Source: Micromonospora sp. MP36 (GTDB lineage: Bacteria > Actinomycetota > Actinomycetes > Mycobacteriales > Micromonosporaceae). Taken from it: a DNA stretch of 53,129 nt. Location: assembly GCF_008119785.1 (NCBI RefSeq), contig NZ_VSFA01000048.1, positions 1 through 53,129 on the forward strand, in the 5' to 3' direction. Shown piece by piece: positions 1 through 8,790 of the stretch. Positions within the stretch are counted from its first letter, which is position 1; each line of letters starts with the position of its first letter. The position numbers and the translations under genes were made by a program. Under the pieces are notes generated by a model. That model was not told where the DNA came from. It made no database searches and saw only the letters and a list, made by a program, of their open reading frames with translations.

Positions 1-1129
1 TGTCGTCCTGAGCCAACGGTGAGTTAATGTAGTTGAATATCGGCATCAGGGCGCGCGGATCCGCAGCGCCACCCATCAGGCCGGGCGTCATCTCGACGAT
101 CGTCGGAAATGGAAGTGGGTGCCGCCGGGCGTCCGCGCCAGCTTTACGCGCAAGCAGCATGAGGTCCCGGAAGGTCTCGCAATCTCCGAATTCCAGGCGA
201 AGGGGAACGGGATTGACGAAGAATCCGATCGTGTCGTAGAAGTCCGGGCTCGGACGGCCACTGCTCGAGGTGAACAGGGTGATGTCGGACCGACCGGCGG
301 CTCTTTCCGCGAGCACCATGAACGCCGCCAGGAAAACATGCCAGACGCTGCACCGATTCTGGGCCGCGCTTGCCGAGACCTTCGCAAAACTGCCGGGATC
401 GATGGTGAAGTTCCCGATCGCGCTCCGTGGCGTCATCGTGTCGGGACTATGCGGCCGGTCAGCCGGCATGGTGAACATCTCGGCGCCCGCCAGCTTGTCC
501 GACCAGAAGCGGCGCGCGACCGCCGCCCTCTCGCTCTGCAGGAACTCCTGTTCCCAGGCTGCGAACTCCCGGTACGGGACTGGGGTCGGGAGCGTGTGCG
601 GCACCCCGGTCACCCTGGCCTTGTAGCAGGCCGCGATCTCGCGTCGGAGTACGTCGGTCGACCAGCCGTCACAGAAGAGGTGGTGCGTTTGGAGGGTGAG
701 CACCGCGTCATGGTCGTCGAATCGATAGAGGGAGGCGCGCAACGACGGCTTGACGGAGAACGACATCGTCTTTTCGCTCAGTTGGGTGAGCAGGTCGATG
801 GCCAGTTCGTCGCGCGATTCCCCGGGTGCCACGGCGATGTCGCGCACGGTGAGCGGGACCGGCAGCGGCGGCAGCACCTCCTGGAATCCGATGTTGCCGT
901 CCGTCTCGTCGTAATGAACTCGGGTACGCAGGGACTCCTGCCGTTCCACCACATCGTCGAGTGCGCCCTTGAGCGCATCGATGCGCAGTTCTCCCTTGAT
1001 GCGGAGAGCCAGTGCGATGACATGCTTCGGTGCGCGCGCCAAACCACTCGGGTCCTGCTGCCGGGAACTCAGCGGATACTGGGTAGCGGATTCTACGAGG
1101 ATCTCCGATTGGTCCATGGCAAGCCCCAT
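1..1129 (-). CDS. NRPS condensation-domain protein (C-terminus cut by window edge)
   Basis: Reading leftward from an ATG at 1129, the frame stays open to the window edge (about 376 codons). It shows a typical condensation domain: an N-terminal PLSSRQQ-like motif, the catalytic HHxxxDG box as HHLFCDGW near residue 148 (plus-strand 664-684), and a late IGFFVNPVPLR motif. Such domains form the amide bond between two carrier-protein-bound acyl groups. No adenylation or carrier domain is visible before the edge, so this could be a free-standing C protein or the first domain of an NRPS. The nearby NRPS at 12.5-17.5 kb begins with an A domain and lacks an N-terminal C domain, so this protein could act in trans with it (inference). 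A second ATG at 1117 has a slightly better GGGG site upstream, so the start is uncertain. Confidence 0.8.
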   Translation of the reverse strand, partial: MGLAMDQSEILVESATQYPLSSRQQDPSGLARAPKHVIALALRIKGELRIDALKGALDDVVERQESLRTRVHYDETDGNIGFQEVLPPLPVPLTVRDIAVAPGESRDELAIDLLTQLSEKTMSFSVKPSLRASLYRFDDHDAVLTLQTHHLFCDGWSTDVLRREIAACYKARVTGVPHTLPTPVPYREFAAWEQEFLQSERAAVARRFWSDKLAGAEMFTMPADRPHSPDTMTPRSAIGNFTIDPGSFAKVSASAAQNRCSVWHVFLAAFMVLAERAAGRSDITLFTSSSGRPSPDFYDTIGFFVNPVPLRLEFGDCETFRDLMLLARKAGADARRHPLPFPTIVEMTPGLMGGAADPRALMPIFNYINSPLAQDD

Positions 1130-1813
1130 GATCTGTAGATCGGCATATCGGCTGCACCCGGAGAGGACGCGCGTCGCTCCCAGGCTGTCGGTTCGGGCAT
1201 TCCTCTGGCGACGGTACTCAAGACGTCAGCTCCGGGCACCTTCGTACTTGCCCGCCGCTTTTTATCTCGCAGCACACTCGGAGGTGCTCCGGGAACCCGG
1301 CCAGCCGGATCGTGGTGCGTATCCACCGTGTCCGTTCGGGGCCCGATCGGTCGGGTGGATTCGAACGCTTCCTCGACATGACCCTATCCGTCGCAGAGAC
1401 CGAACTCTCCGACAGCGCGGCATCCCGCGTCGTGGGTCCGCACCAGGCGGGACGGTAGCCGGCAGCTCGCCGCTTGCCAGAACTGGCCCCGCGACACGTA
1501 GCCGAATCACCTCCGGGTGACGGCGCCGATGGCTACCGCCGTCGGCGCCGGCGCCCGGGAGACGGCGCCGATGGCTACCCGCCATCGGCGCCGTCGCGTC
1601 TGTTGGCGCATCGGGGCCGGCCGCCCCCGTACCCCTAACGGCGCGTCACCGCGCAACGGGGTCAGGACATCCTCCGGCCGCCGGCCCACCTCAAGCTGAA
1701 TCCCGACGTCGCGGGTACTCGCGATATCCATCGCCGCACTTTTGCGGGTGCCGCCGGCTCACTCCCTGGCAACGATCAGGAGACCGCTGAACCCACCAGG
1801 AAGGGTCCCGACC
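1130..1813. other. Non-coding stretch between divergent genes
   Basis: This gap of almost 700 bases lies between the leftward condensation gene and the rightward SDR gene. I see no frame with protein-family motifs. It should hold both divergent promoters, and it contains the two related hairpins annotated at 1519-1595. Confidence 0.5.
1519..1595. repeat. Two related GC-rich hairpins in tandem
   Basis: The 18-mer GACGGCGCCGATGGCTAC occurs at 1519-1536 and again at 1561-1578. Each copy is the 5' arm of a hairpin. The second is a perfect 15-bp stem (1561-1575 with 1581-1595, 5-nt loop). The first has a 12-bp stem with one G-U pair. Neither has a U-tract. No gene ends just upstream on the plus strand, so they may be processing or regulatory structures, or terminators of a lost gene. 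Confidence 0.6.
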
Positions 1814-2689
1814 ATGAGCGAAGCGCACGGCAAGCCCGAGGAAGGTGCTGAGGTTCCCGCCGTTCCGGGAGAAGCCGACCATTCCGGCCTGCTGCCCCGC
1901 CCAGCCCACGACCGGAACGTGAGCCCGGTGATCGAGTCGGCAATGAGCCGAGCTGTCCTCGTCACTGGGGCAGCAAGCGGCATGGGATGGGCCATTGCGA
2001 AGCGATTCGCGGCGGCGGGTGACCGGGTGGCGATCCTCGACAAGGCGACGGCCGGCATCGCTGAGAAACTGAAGGAGGAGCTGGACGGCACTGGGCACGT
2101 CGTCGTCCAGGCCGACCTGGTTGACAGCGACGCCGTGCTGAAGGCGGTGGACTCGGCCGCCGAGCAGCTAGGCGGCCTGGATGTCCTGGTCAACAACGCC
2201 GGCGTCTTCACCTTGCACCCGATCACCGAGGTGAGCTATGAGGTCTGGCAGCAGCACTGGCAATCCACCCTGGGGCCCAACCTGATCGGCGCGGCCAACG
2301 TAACCTGGTGCGCGGTCAGGCATATGAAGGAGCGCGGCGGCCGGATCATCAACGTCTCGTCGCGGGGCGCGTTCCGCGGCGAGCCCGAGGCGCCGGCCTA
2401 CGGGGCCAGCAAGGCGGGCCTGAACGCCTTCGGTCAATCACTGGCGCTCGCGCTCGCGCCGCACGGGATCTCGGTCTCGACCGTGGCACCCGGATTCGTG
2501 AGGACCCCCATGGCCAAGCCGTACCTCGAGGCGCCGGGCGGCGACGCGATCAGGGCACAGAGCCCGTTCGGCCGAGTCGGCGAGCCGGACGAGATCGCCG
2601 CGGCCGTGTTCTATCTGGCCTCCGACAAGGCCGGGTGGGCCAGCGGGGCGGTACTCGACCTGAACGGCGCCTCCTACCTGCGGACCTGA
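1814..2689 (+). CDS. Short-chain dehydrogenase/reductase
   Basis: This is a classical NAD(P)-dependent SDR. It has the cofactor-binding TGAASGMG, the NNAG motif, the catalytic Ser in NVSSRG and the YxxxK pair in YGASK. It ends with the usual AVFYLASDKAGWASG...LNG tail. The chosen ATG at 1814 follows a good AGGAAGG site and gives 291 residues. About 43 residues then precede the Rossmann fold, which is long for this family. An internal ATG at 1943 would give the ordinary ~250-residue length with a weaker ribosome site. The substrate is unknown. In this neighbourhood it could oxidise or reduce a hydroxy/keto group on an NRPS building block made by the aldolase genes downstream (inference). Confidence 0.88.
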   Translation: MSEAHGKPEEGAEVPAVPGEADHSGLLPRPAHDRNVSPVIESAMSRAVLVTGAASGMGWAIAKRFAAAGDRVAILDKATAGIAEKLKEELDGTGHVVVQADLVDSDAVLKAVDSAAEQLGGLDVLVNNAGVFTLHPITEVSYEVWQQHWQSTLGPNLIGAANVTWCAVRHMKERGGRIINVSSRGAFRGEPEAPAYGASKAGLNAFGQSLALALAPHGISVSTVAPGFVRTPMAKPYLEAPGGDAIRAQSPFGRVGEPDEIAAAVFYLASDKAGWASGAVLDLNGASYLRT

Positions 2690-3009
2690 TGAGTGGCGGC
2701 CGTTGCGGCCTGGCTGCGCGGTCCAGGGAGGTGGGTCGAGGTTGTGTGACGACTCGGCCTGAGTGGTGGACGGGTGAAGGCCTCCGGTTGTGAAGTGGAG
2801 CTGTCGGCGAACCGCTCGCACGACCAGGAGGCCTTCGTCCCGTAGTCCGCGTCCTGACCACGGGGGCATGGGCAGGGCGCGTTGTCCCGGCAACGCTCGC
2901 GTGGCTTCACTCGCACGCGCCGAGTGGTCGGTTACCTGCTGGGCGAGGATCGGGCACGGTCATAGCGCGGTGGTCCGGGCGGCCGATGTCGCCCGGACCG
3001 GCTCGATCC
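2690..3009. terminator. Intergenic stretch between convergent genes, with hairpin
   Basis: This 320-base gap lies between two convergent genes. A perfect 10-bp inverted repeat (2972-2981 with 2990-2999, 8-nt loop) sits just past the stop of the leftward dehydrogenase and could terminate it. No coding signal was recognised in the rest. Confidence 0.45.
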
Positions 3010-4119
3010 TCAGAATGTCCGCTGGTACGCGCGTGCGGCGTCCAGCCGGGTATGTGCCATCGCGACCGCGGCGTCGGCGGGCAACAGACCGGGGCTGGCC
3101 GTGATCCGATCCAGCAGTTCGACGGTGTTGGCCGTGATCCGCTCGGCGATCTCGGTGAATGCCTCTGCGCGGGTACGGCCTCGGTGCTCGGCGGCCGCAC
3201 AGATCACGCCACCCGCGTTGACGATCACGTCGGGCACGCTGAGCACGCCGCGCCGGGCGAGGACGACCTCCGCCTCTGGTGTGACCGGCAGGTTCGCGCC
3301 TTGGAGAATCGTCCGCGCCTGAACGGCGTGGACGTTGCCCATGTGCACAGCGTCCCCTTGGGCGGCCGGGATCAGGATGTCGCACTCGACGGTGAGCAGT
3401 TGGTCGCGCTCCATCGTTTTCACGTCGTGGTACTCCGCGATGGGGCCGATCCGCTGGAATGCCACGAGCGCGTCGATGTCAAGGCCGTCCTGGTCGTAGA
3501 CGGCGCCGGTGATGTCGGACACCGCGACGATGCGCGCGCCGAGGCGGGCCAGCTCACGGGCGGCATATTGTCCGACGGCACCGAAGCCTTGGACGGCCAC
3601 CCGGGCGCCGGCGAGCTCAAGGCGGTTGGCGGCGTTGAGCGCCTCCGCGCACTTCGCCACGCCGTAGCCGGTGGCGCCGATCTCGTTGAGCGGGATGCCG
3701 CCCAGCGCGCTGGGCAGGCCGACCGATCGGCCGATCTCGTCGTGGATCCACGCCATCGCCGTCTCGTCGGTGCCCACGTCAGGCCCGGGGATGTAGTCCA
3801 CGAGGTGGCGGATCGCCTGCGCGAAGGCGCGGATCACGGACTGCCGCGCGGCGGGGTCGAGCGGCGCGTCGATGTGGATGCCGGACTTTCCACCGCCGTG
3901 TGGCAGCCCGGCTACGGCGTTCTTGATCGTCATGGCGCGAGCGAGCCGGGCGACCTCGCCAACGGTGACTGTCGGGGTCATGCGCACGCCGCCGACGGCC
4001 GGGCCGAGCAAGAGGTTGTCGAGCACGACGATGCCCGTCGCGCCGGCCGGCAACTCGAAGAAGTGGACGGCCGTGGGGCCAAGATCGTCGGCCGGCCACG
4101 CTGAAGTCTTCTGCATCAT
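3010..4119 (-). CDS. Glu/Leu/Phe/Val-type amino acid dehydrogenase
   Basis: This 369-residue protein belongs to the Glu/Leu/Phe/Val dehydrogenase family, which interconverts a 2-oxo acid and its L-amino acid using NAD(P)H and ammonia. Visible features are the substrate-binding Lys in LPHGGGKSG, the catalytic Asp region GPDVGTDE, and the nucleotide-binding VAVQGFGAVG followed by a Rossmann C-half. The ATG at 4119 follows GGTGAGG at ideal spacing. A second ATG is adjacent. The length resembles leucine/phenylalanine dehydrogenases more than hexameric glutamate dehydrogenases. Its neighbourhood (aldolase, acetaldehyde dehydrogenase, NRPS) suggests it aminates a special 2-oxo acid, with 4-hydroxy-2-oxopentanoate the obvious candidate. 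That role is inference. Confidence 0.9.
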   Translation of the reverse strand: MMQKTSAWPADDLGPTAVHFFELPAGATGIVVLDNLLLGPAVGGVRMTPTVTVGEVARLARAMTIKNAVAGLPHGGGKSGIHIDAPLDPAARQSVIRAFAQAIRHLVDYIPGPDVGTDETAMAWIHDEIGRSVGLPSALGGIPLNEIGATGYGVAKCAEALNAANRLELAGARVAVQGFGAVGQYAARELARLGARIVAVSDITGAVYDQDGLDIDALVAFQRIGPIAEYHDVKTMERDQLLTVECDILIPAAQGDAVHMGNVHAVQARTILQGANLPVTPEAEVVLARRGVLSVPDVIVNAGGVICAAAEHRGRTRAEAFTEIAERITANTVELLDRITASPGLLPADAAVAMAHTRLDAARAYQRTF

Positions 4120-4720
4120 GACCTCACCGTCGTCCCGGTGTGAACTGTCGCGCTCGTGCCGAGGGTGACGTGCCCGCGCCCGGCGGCGAATACCAGTATG
4201 ACTTGAGCATGAATATGACCTCCAAAGCCGATGGGCGACCGTCCTGTCGAGTCTCACCGGGTCATCAAGTCATGCTCAACGGTGAAATTGCCGTCTCCGT
4301 CACTGAAGAGGCCGCCCGGAAAGGGGCTCCCCCGTCGACCGGGACCGGTTGAGCACAAGGGGTCCGGCCGCTTCCGGCCAGCGAAATTCGGCGCGAATTC
4401 GCAGTCCATCAAGGATTGCTGCGCCAGTCGTAGCACGCTCGGCGATATCAGTCACGACATTGAGGGTGCGGGTGCTGCCGACGGCTTGGTGCCCGACACA
4501 GCTCATGCGTGTCGACGCGGAGGAGGCCGCAGCGGAAAGCCCGCCTTTGACGTCTTCGAGTATTGCCTCCTGGCGCCGCCCTCAGGCTCGCGATGCCTGG
4601 CGGCGTTGTCTTCTCCCATGTTGCCGGCATCGGTCGCCTGATGACGCACGCATGGAGACGCCGCGGTGCGTGGCTCGCGCGCATGCTGGACACGACGTCA
4701 TCGAGCGGAGGAAAGGCGAC
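4120..4720. other. Intergenic/degenerate stretch
   Basis: About 600 bases lie upstream of the dehydrogenase and before the small frame at 4721. Open frames exist here but show no family motif or consistent codon pattern. The dehydrogenase promoter is expected at the left end. Confidence 0.4.
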
Positions 4721-4936
4721 ATGGCGGACCATGACGTGATCGACGATCTGCGTGCGGAAACGAGCGGATCGATCGCGTGGTGGCCGCGTCGATCGCCGCG
4801 ACGTCCGCGGTCTCTGCGGGAACTGGCGAGAAGGCACATGCGGAGGCAATTGAAACCCTCCGCCGCAAGCGAGCCAGCCGCAACGGAGGGGCTGGCCATG
4901 GTTCCGGGCAAACCTGAGGGGAACATCGGGCTATGA
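4721..4936 (+). CDS. Small hypothetical protein, possibly frameshifted
   Basis: An ATG at 4721 follows a strong GGAGGAAAGG site. The 71-codon frame ends in a TGA that overlaps the next gene's start (ATGA at 4933-4936), which suggests translational coupling. Codon choice changes partway. After about 15 residues, a different frame reads as a more natural helical peptide (IDRVVAASIAATSAV, then EKAHAEAIETLRRKRAS) and stops just before the acetaldehyde dehydrogenase. A one-base deletion near 4768 would explain this. The gene may therefore be broken, or the upstream frame may be a leader. No family was recognised. Aldolase pathways often carry a hydratase as third gene, but I see no hydratase motif. 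Confidence 0.35.
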   Translation: MADHDVIDDLRAETSGSIAWWPRRSPRRPRSLRELARRHMRRQLKPSAASEPAATEGLAMVPGKPEGNIGL

Positions 4937-5826
4937 ATCAAGGCAGCAATCTGAACGTTGCCGTCCTCGGAGCTGGGCTCATCGGGCTCGATCTCGTGAC
5001 CAAGATCAAGCGTTCCAGATTCCTTGATTGCCAGTTGGTGGTCGCGCGCGACGAGCAGAACCGCGGCTTGCGGAGCGCGGCGGCAATGGGCTGCCGGACG
5101 ACCGGCGGCGGAGTCACCTCGTTGGCTGCTGACCCCGTGAACTTCGATGTCGTATTCGACGCCAGCAACGCGGCATCCCACGCCGCGCACTGGGAATACT
5201 TGGAAACCCTTGGGGCGTTGGTCATCGACCTGACGCCGAGCAGGATCGGGCACATGATCGCGCCCACCGTCAACGGAACTGACGCGCTCGTGCACCGCAA
5301 CGTCAGTCTGATCAGCTGCGGCGGTCAGACGGCAATCCCGGTCCTGCATGCGCTCACGCAGCGGTACTCGCCCAGTTACATCGAGGTGGTGACCACCGCG
5401 GCCAGCATGAGCGTCGGCAGGGCCAGCCGGTTGAATCTCGACGAGTACGTCCAGACGACGCAGGCCGCGATACGTGCCTTCACCGGGGTGCCCGATGTCA
5501 AGGTCCTGCTCAACCTCAGCCCTGCCGAGCCGCCTCCCACATTCAGGGTGGCGATATCGCTGATCGGCGATGATTTCGACCCGGACGTGATCCGCAAGCA
5601 CGTGACCGCGGTAGCGGAGGAGGTCCGGACGTTCGCTGCCGGGTTCGAGATCACCGCGTGCAGCGTGGTCGACGGAAAGGCATTCATCGCGATCGAGGTG
5701 GAAGCCTCGGGCGACCTGATCCCGAGCCATGCGGGGAACCTCGACATCATCAACTCGGCCGCCATCTTCGTCGCCGAGCAGTACGCAGCGGCCCGCCTGG
5801 TCACCGAGGAAAGGACCGTGAGCTGA
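4933..5826 (+). CDS. Acetaldehyde dehydrogenase (acylating), DmpF/MhpF type
   Basis: This NAD-dependent acylating aldehyde dehydrogenase interconverts acetyl-CoA and acetaldehyde. It has the N-terminal Rossmann motif VAVLGAGLIG, the conserved VVFDASNAxxH segment and the catalytic Cys in SLISCGGQTA. Its 297 residues match the family's roughly 300. It is followed after two bases by its usual partner, the 4-hydroxy-2-oxovalerate aldolase. In catabolic meta-cleavage pathways the pair channels acetaldehyde from the aldolase to the dehydrogenase. Here no meta-cleavage genes are present, so the pair may run in the synthetic direction (inference). The start has a GAGGGGAAC site and shares ATGA with the small frame upstream. 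Confidence 0.92.
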   Translation: MNQGSNLNVAVLGAGLIGLDLVTKIKRSRFLDCQLVVARDEQNRGLRSAAAMGCRTTGGGVTSLAADPVNFDVVFDASNAASHAAHWEYLETLGALVIDLTPSRIGHMIAPTVNGTDALVHRNVSLISCGGQTAIPVLHALTQRYSPSYIEVVTTAASMSVGRASRLNLDEYVQTTQAAIRAFTGVPDVKVLLNLSPAEPPPTFRVAISLIGDDFDPDVIRKHVTAVAEEVRTFAAGFEITACSVVDGKAFIAIEVEASGDLIPSHAGNLDIINSAAIFVAEQYAAARLVTEERTVS

Positions 5827-5828
5827 CC

Positions 5829-6887
5829 ATGAACCAGGGTACGCACGAAGACGCAGCGAAGACCCGGCCGGTGACCATTCACGACCCGACGCTGCGCGAC
5901 GGTCAGCATGCGATTCGTCACCAGCTCGGTCGCGATCAGCTCCGGCGCTACGCCGCCGCGGCGGAGGCCGCTCGCATCCCGGTCGTGGAGGTCGGTCACG
6001 GCAACGGCCTGGGGGCGTCCTCGCTCCAGGTAGGTAGGGCCGCGCTGACCGACGCCGAGATGCTCACGACGGTTCGGGAGCAGCTCTCGCACAGCAAGAT
6101 GGGCGTGTTCATGCTGCCGGGATGGGCCACGACACGCGACCTAAAGGAAGCGATGAACCATGGCGTCGACGTGGTGCGGGTCGGTGCCCACTGCACCGAG
6201 GGCAACACCATGGAACGCTATCTGGGTTTCCTCCGGGACGCCGGCGTGGAGGCGCAGGGCGTGCTGGTGATGAGCCACATGGCCGCACCGGGACGGCTGG
6301 CTGAGGAGTGCCGTCGGCTCGTGGACTACGGCGCTTCGGCCGTGGGAATAATGGACTCCGCTGGGCACTACCTGCCCGAGGACGTCAGCGAGCGGGTTGC
6401 CGCCATGGCCGCAGCCGTCGACGTACCCATCATCTTCCACGGGCACAACAACCTCGGGCTGGCGGTGGCCAATTCCGTAGCCGCGGCGCGGGCCGGCGCC
6501 ACGATCATCGACGCCTGCGCCAGAGGATTCGGCGCGGGCGCCGGCAATACACAGCTCGAGGTCGTGGTGCCGGTGCTCGAGCGGAGCGGCTTCTCGACGG
6601 GCATCGACCTGTACGCGCTGCTGGACGCGGCGGACCTGGCCGGGCGGGAATTCGTGCCCACACCGCCGACCATCGACTCCGTGGGCATCGTGAGCGGGCT
6701 TTCGGGCGTGTTCTCCGGATTCAAGAACCCGGTGCTCGACGCCGCGAGGCGAGAGAACCTGGATCCGCGTGACATCTTCTTCGAGCTGGGCAGGCGCCAG
6801 GCGGTCGCCGGCCAGGAAGATCTGATAGCTGACGTTGCCGCGACCTTGAGCAGAAGCAAGGTCAGTAACGCGAGTTCGGCGTATTAA
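5829..6887 (+). CDS. 4-hydroxy-2-oxovalerate aldolase, DmpG/MhpE type
   Basis: This HMGL-like TIM-barrel aldolase reversibly joins pyruvate and acetaldehyde to 4-hydroxy-2-oxopentanoate. It carries the N-terminal metal/catalytic signature TLRDGQHA, the metal-binding HGHNNLG, and the ARGFGAGAGN segment before the C-terminal communication domain that contacts the dehydrogenase partner. Its 352 residues are full family length. It starts two bases after the dehydrogenase stop, so co-translation and a channelling complex are likely. Run toward condensation, it would supply a 2-oxo acid that the amino acid dehydrogenase at 3010-4119 could aminate (inference). Confidence 0.92.
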   Translation: MNQGTHEDAAKTRPVTIHDPTLRDGQHAIRHQLGRDQLRRYAAAAEAARIPVVEVGHGNGLGASSLQVGRAALTDAEMLTTVREQLSHSKMGVFMLPGWATTRDLKEAMNHGVDVVRVGAHCTEGNTMERYLGFLRDAGVEAQGVLVMSHMAAPGRLAEECRRLVDYGASAVGIMDSAGHYLPEDVSERVAAMAAAVDVPIIFHGHNNLGLAVANSVAAARAGATIIDACARGFGAGAGNTQLEVVVPVLERSGFSTGIDLYALLDAADLAGREFVPTPPTIDSVGIVSGLSGVFSGFKNPVLDAARRENLDPRDIFFELGRRQAVAGQEDLIADVAATLSRSKVSNASSAY

Positions 6888-7065
6888 CAGAGCCCGTCCG
6901 GCCGGGCACCGACCGGGCCGCTGCCCGCACCCTGACGCGGACTCTGCACCAGGCGCTCACCGACGAGGAGGCGGACCGGTGGCCGCCGGGCTGATCGCCT
7001 GTCTAGGGGAGCGCACCCACCGGCACGCCGCCTGACGTGCCTTCCCTCGACCCCTGGGAGTTGCC

Positions 7066-8364
7066 GTGCGCATCCTGATACTGAACTGTCCGAGCAAGAC
7101 ACACCTGTACGCGCTGACGCCGCTCGCCTGGGCCCTGCGCACAGCCGGGCACGAGGTGCGGGTGGGCACCCAGCCGGACCCGGTCGGGCTGACCGCCGAG
7201 GACGTCGCGCACACCGGCCTGACCGCGGTGTCCCTCGGCCCGCCGATCGACGTCACCGGGATGGTGGCCGAGAAGGCCGCCGAGGCGGAAGCGGCCGCCG
7301 TCCCGGACGCGGCCGCCGGCCCGTACGAGAACGGGCGGAAGTCGGTGCAGGCCGACTACGTCGCCGGCGACCCGTACCTCGAGTTGGAGGCGTTGGCCAA
7401 CTGGCACTTCACGACCTTCAACCCGGACCCGGTGATCGACGCCGCGGTGAGCTTCGCCCGGGCCTGGAAGCCGGACCTGGTGCTCTGGGACGGCATGACG
7501 ATGGCCTACGCCGGCCCGGCCGCCGCCCGGGCCTGCGGCGCCGCGCACGCCCGCCTGGTGATCTGCACCGACGCGCTGGTGCAGCTGCGGAACGCGGCGC
7601 GGGCGGCGGACCCGGAGCGCGACCCGATGCGGGCCGCCCTGGAGCCGATCCTCGCCCGGTACGGCCTGGACTTCACCGAGGACTCGGTGACCGGCCAGTG
7701 GTCGGTGAACGCCATGCAGCCCTGGACCTGGCAGCCGGACGGCATCGACTACCAGATGGTGCGGGCGGTGCCGTTCAACGGCCCGTCGATCGTCCCGGAG
7801 TGGCTGTACGCCGAGCCGGACCGCCGGCGCGTCTGCCTCACGCTCGGCCTGTCGTTCCGCGAGCTGAACGCGGGCGCGTCCCTGGGCGACATGCTGGACG
7901 CGGTCGCCGACCTGGACGCGGAGGTGGTCGTCACGCTCAGCGCGGAGCAGCGCGCCGCCCTGCCGACCCTGCCGAGCAACGTCCGCCCGGTCCCCTTCGT
8001 GCCGCTGAATGCGCTGCTGCCGACCTGCTCGGCGATCGTGCACCACGGCGGGTACGGCACGGTCGCCTCGGCCACCCATTACGGGGTGCCGCAGCTGCTG
8101 GTGCCGGGCAAGTTCGGCGGGGACAAGTTCTGGGGCCCGCTGGCGGTCGTCACCGCCTTGGAGGAGCGGGGCGCCGGCGTCTACGTCAGCGACCCCGGCC
8201 GGCTCACCGCCGACGTCCTGCACGGCCACCTGCGGCGGGTGCTGGACGACCCGTCGTACGCCCGCAACGCCGAGCGCCTGCGCGCGGAGACCGCGGCGGT
8301 CCCGACGCCCAACGACGTCGTGCCGGAGATGGAGAAGCTGACCGCCCTCCACCGCGCCGGGTAG
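7066..8364 (+). CDS. Activator-dependent-type glycosyltransferase (GT1, EryCIII-like)
   Basis: This is a 432-residue GT-B macrolide/polyketide-type glycosyltransferase. The N-half begins RILILNCPSKTHLYAL and contains the acceptor-side PDLVLWDGMT segment. The C-half carries the nucleotide-sugar site VHHGGYGTV followed by GVPQLLVPGKFGGDKFW. Such enzymes move a TDP-deoxysugar onto an aglycone. The GTG start follows a GGGAG site. EryCIII-type enzymes often need a P450-like activator encoded nearby. The neighbouring P450 keeps its heme Cys, so it does not look like such an activator. Directly downstream lies a decayed sugar 3,5-epimerase, which shows that a sugar cassette once stood here. Acceptor and sugar are unknown. 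Confidence 0.88.
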   Translation: MRILILNCPSKTHLYALTPLAWALRTAGHEVRVGTQPDPVGLTAEDVAHTGLTAVSLGPPIDVTGMVAEKAAEAEAAAVPDAAAGPYENGRKSVQADYVAGDPYLELEALANWHFTTFNPDPVIDAAVSFARAWKPDLVLWDGMTMAYAGPAAARACGAAHARLVICTDALVQLRNAARAADPERDPMRAALEPILARYGLDFTEDSVTGQWSVNAMQPWTWQPDGIDYQMVRAVPFNGPSIVPEWLYAEPDRRRVCLTLGLSFRELNAGASLGDMLDAVADLDAEVVVTLSAEQRAALPTLPSNVRPVPFVPLNALLPTCSAIVHHGGYGTVASATHYGVPQLLVPGKFGGDKFWGPLAVVTALEERGAGVYVSDPGRLTADVLHGHLRRVLDDPSYARNAERLRAETAAVPTPNDVVPEMEKLTALHRAG

Positions 8365-8382
8365 CGGGCACGCCAGCTCATC

Positions 8383-8790
8383 GTGGCCGGGGCCGTCGAG
8401 TTCACCCCGACGCCCCGGCCCGACGACCGGCGACTGCTCGTCCCACCGTTCCAGAAGACGGCGTTCCGGCGGGCAACCGGCCGGCCGCTGATGCCGGTGA
8501 CGCAGGCCAACCACAGCCGGTCGCGGCGCGGGGTGCGCGTCACCGCGACGCCGCCGGGCTGCGCCAAGTAGGTGTACTGCACGCGCGGCGCGGCCCTCGA
8601 CATCGTGGTGGACATCCGGGTGCTTGGCGGCGTTCGGCCGGAACCTCGGGCTGCCGCTGTCCACCGGCATGCCGCTGATCCTCTCCGCGCGCGGCCAGGT
8701 GGCGCCCGCCCTCGCCGAGGCGGAGCGACAGGGCCGTCTGCCGCGGTACGAGGACTGCCAGGCGGTGAAATTCACCTGTGGCATCGAGGC
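8383..8790 (+). pseudogene. Decayed TDP-4-keto-6-deoxysugar 3,5-epimerase (RmlC-like)
   Basis: The translation matches the intact epimerase at 52348-52965. The shared blocks include TATPPG, VYC..G.ALDIVVD.RV and a C-terminal stretch in another frame (MPLILSARGQ, VAPALAEAE against PILSPRDQ, AAPSLAEAL). Three lesions are visible. About four codons covering the RGLHY catalytic-His region are missing. An in-frame TAG at 8569-8571 stands where the intact copy has Tyr. A deletion of roughly 54 codons with a frameshift follows the DIRV segment, removing the core of the beta-barrel. The gene is dead. It lies 18 bases after the glycosyltransferase, as expected for a former sugar operon. Confidence 0.85.

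Noticed and set aside
6898..6993. Open plus frame after the aldolase (ends ALTDEEADRWPPG)
   Set aside because: It reads like a protein tail but has no start, ribosome site or recognisable family; too short to annotate.
7003..8784. 593-codon minus-strand frame over the glycosyltransferase
   Set aside because: The plus-strand glycosyltransferase has clear motifs and a ribosome site; the minus frame is a low-complexity shadow.
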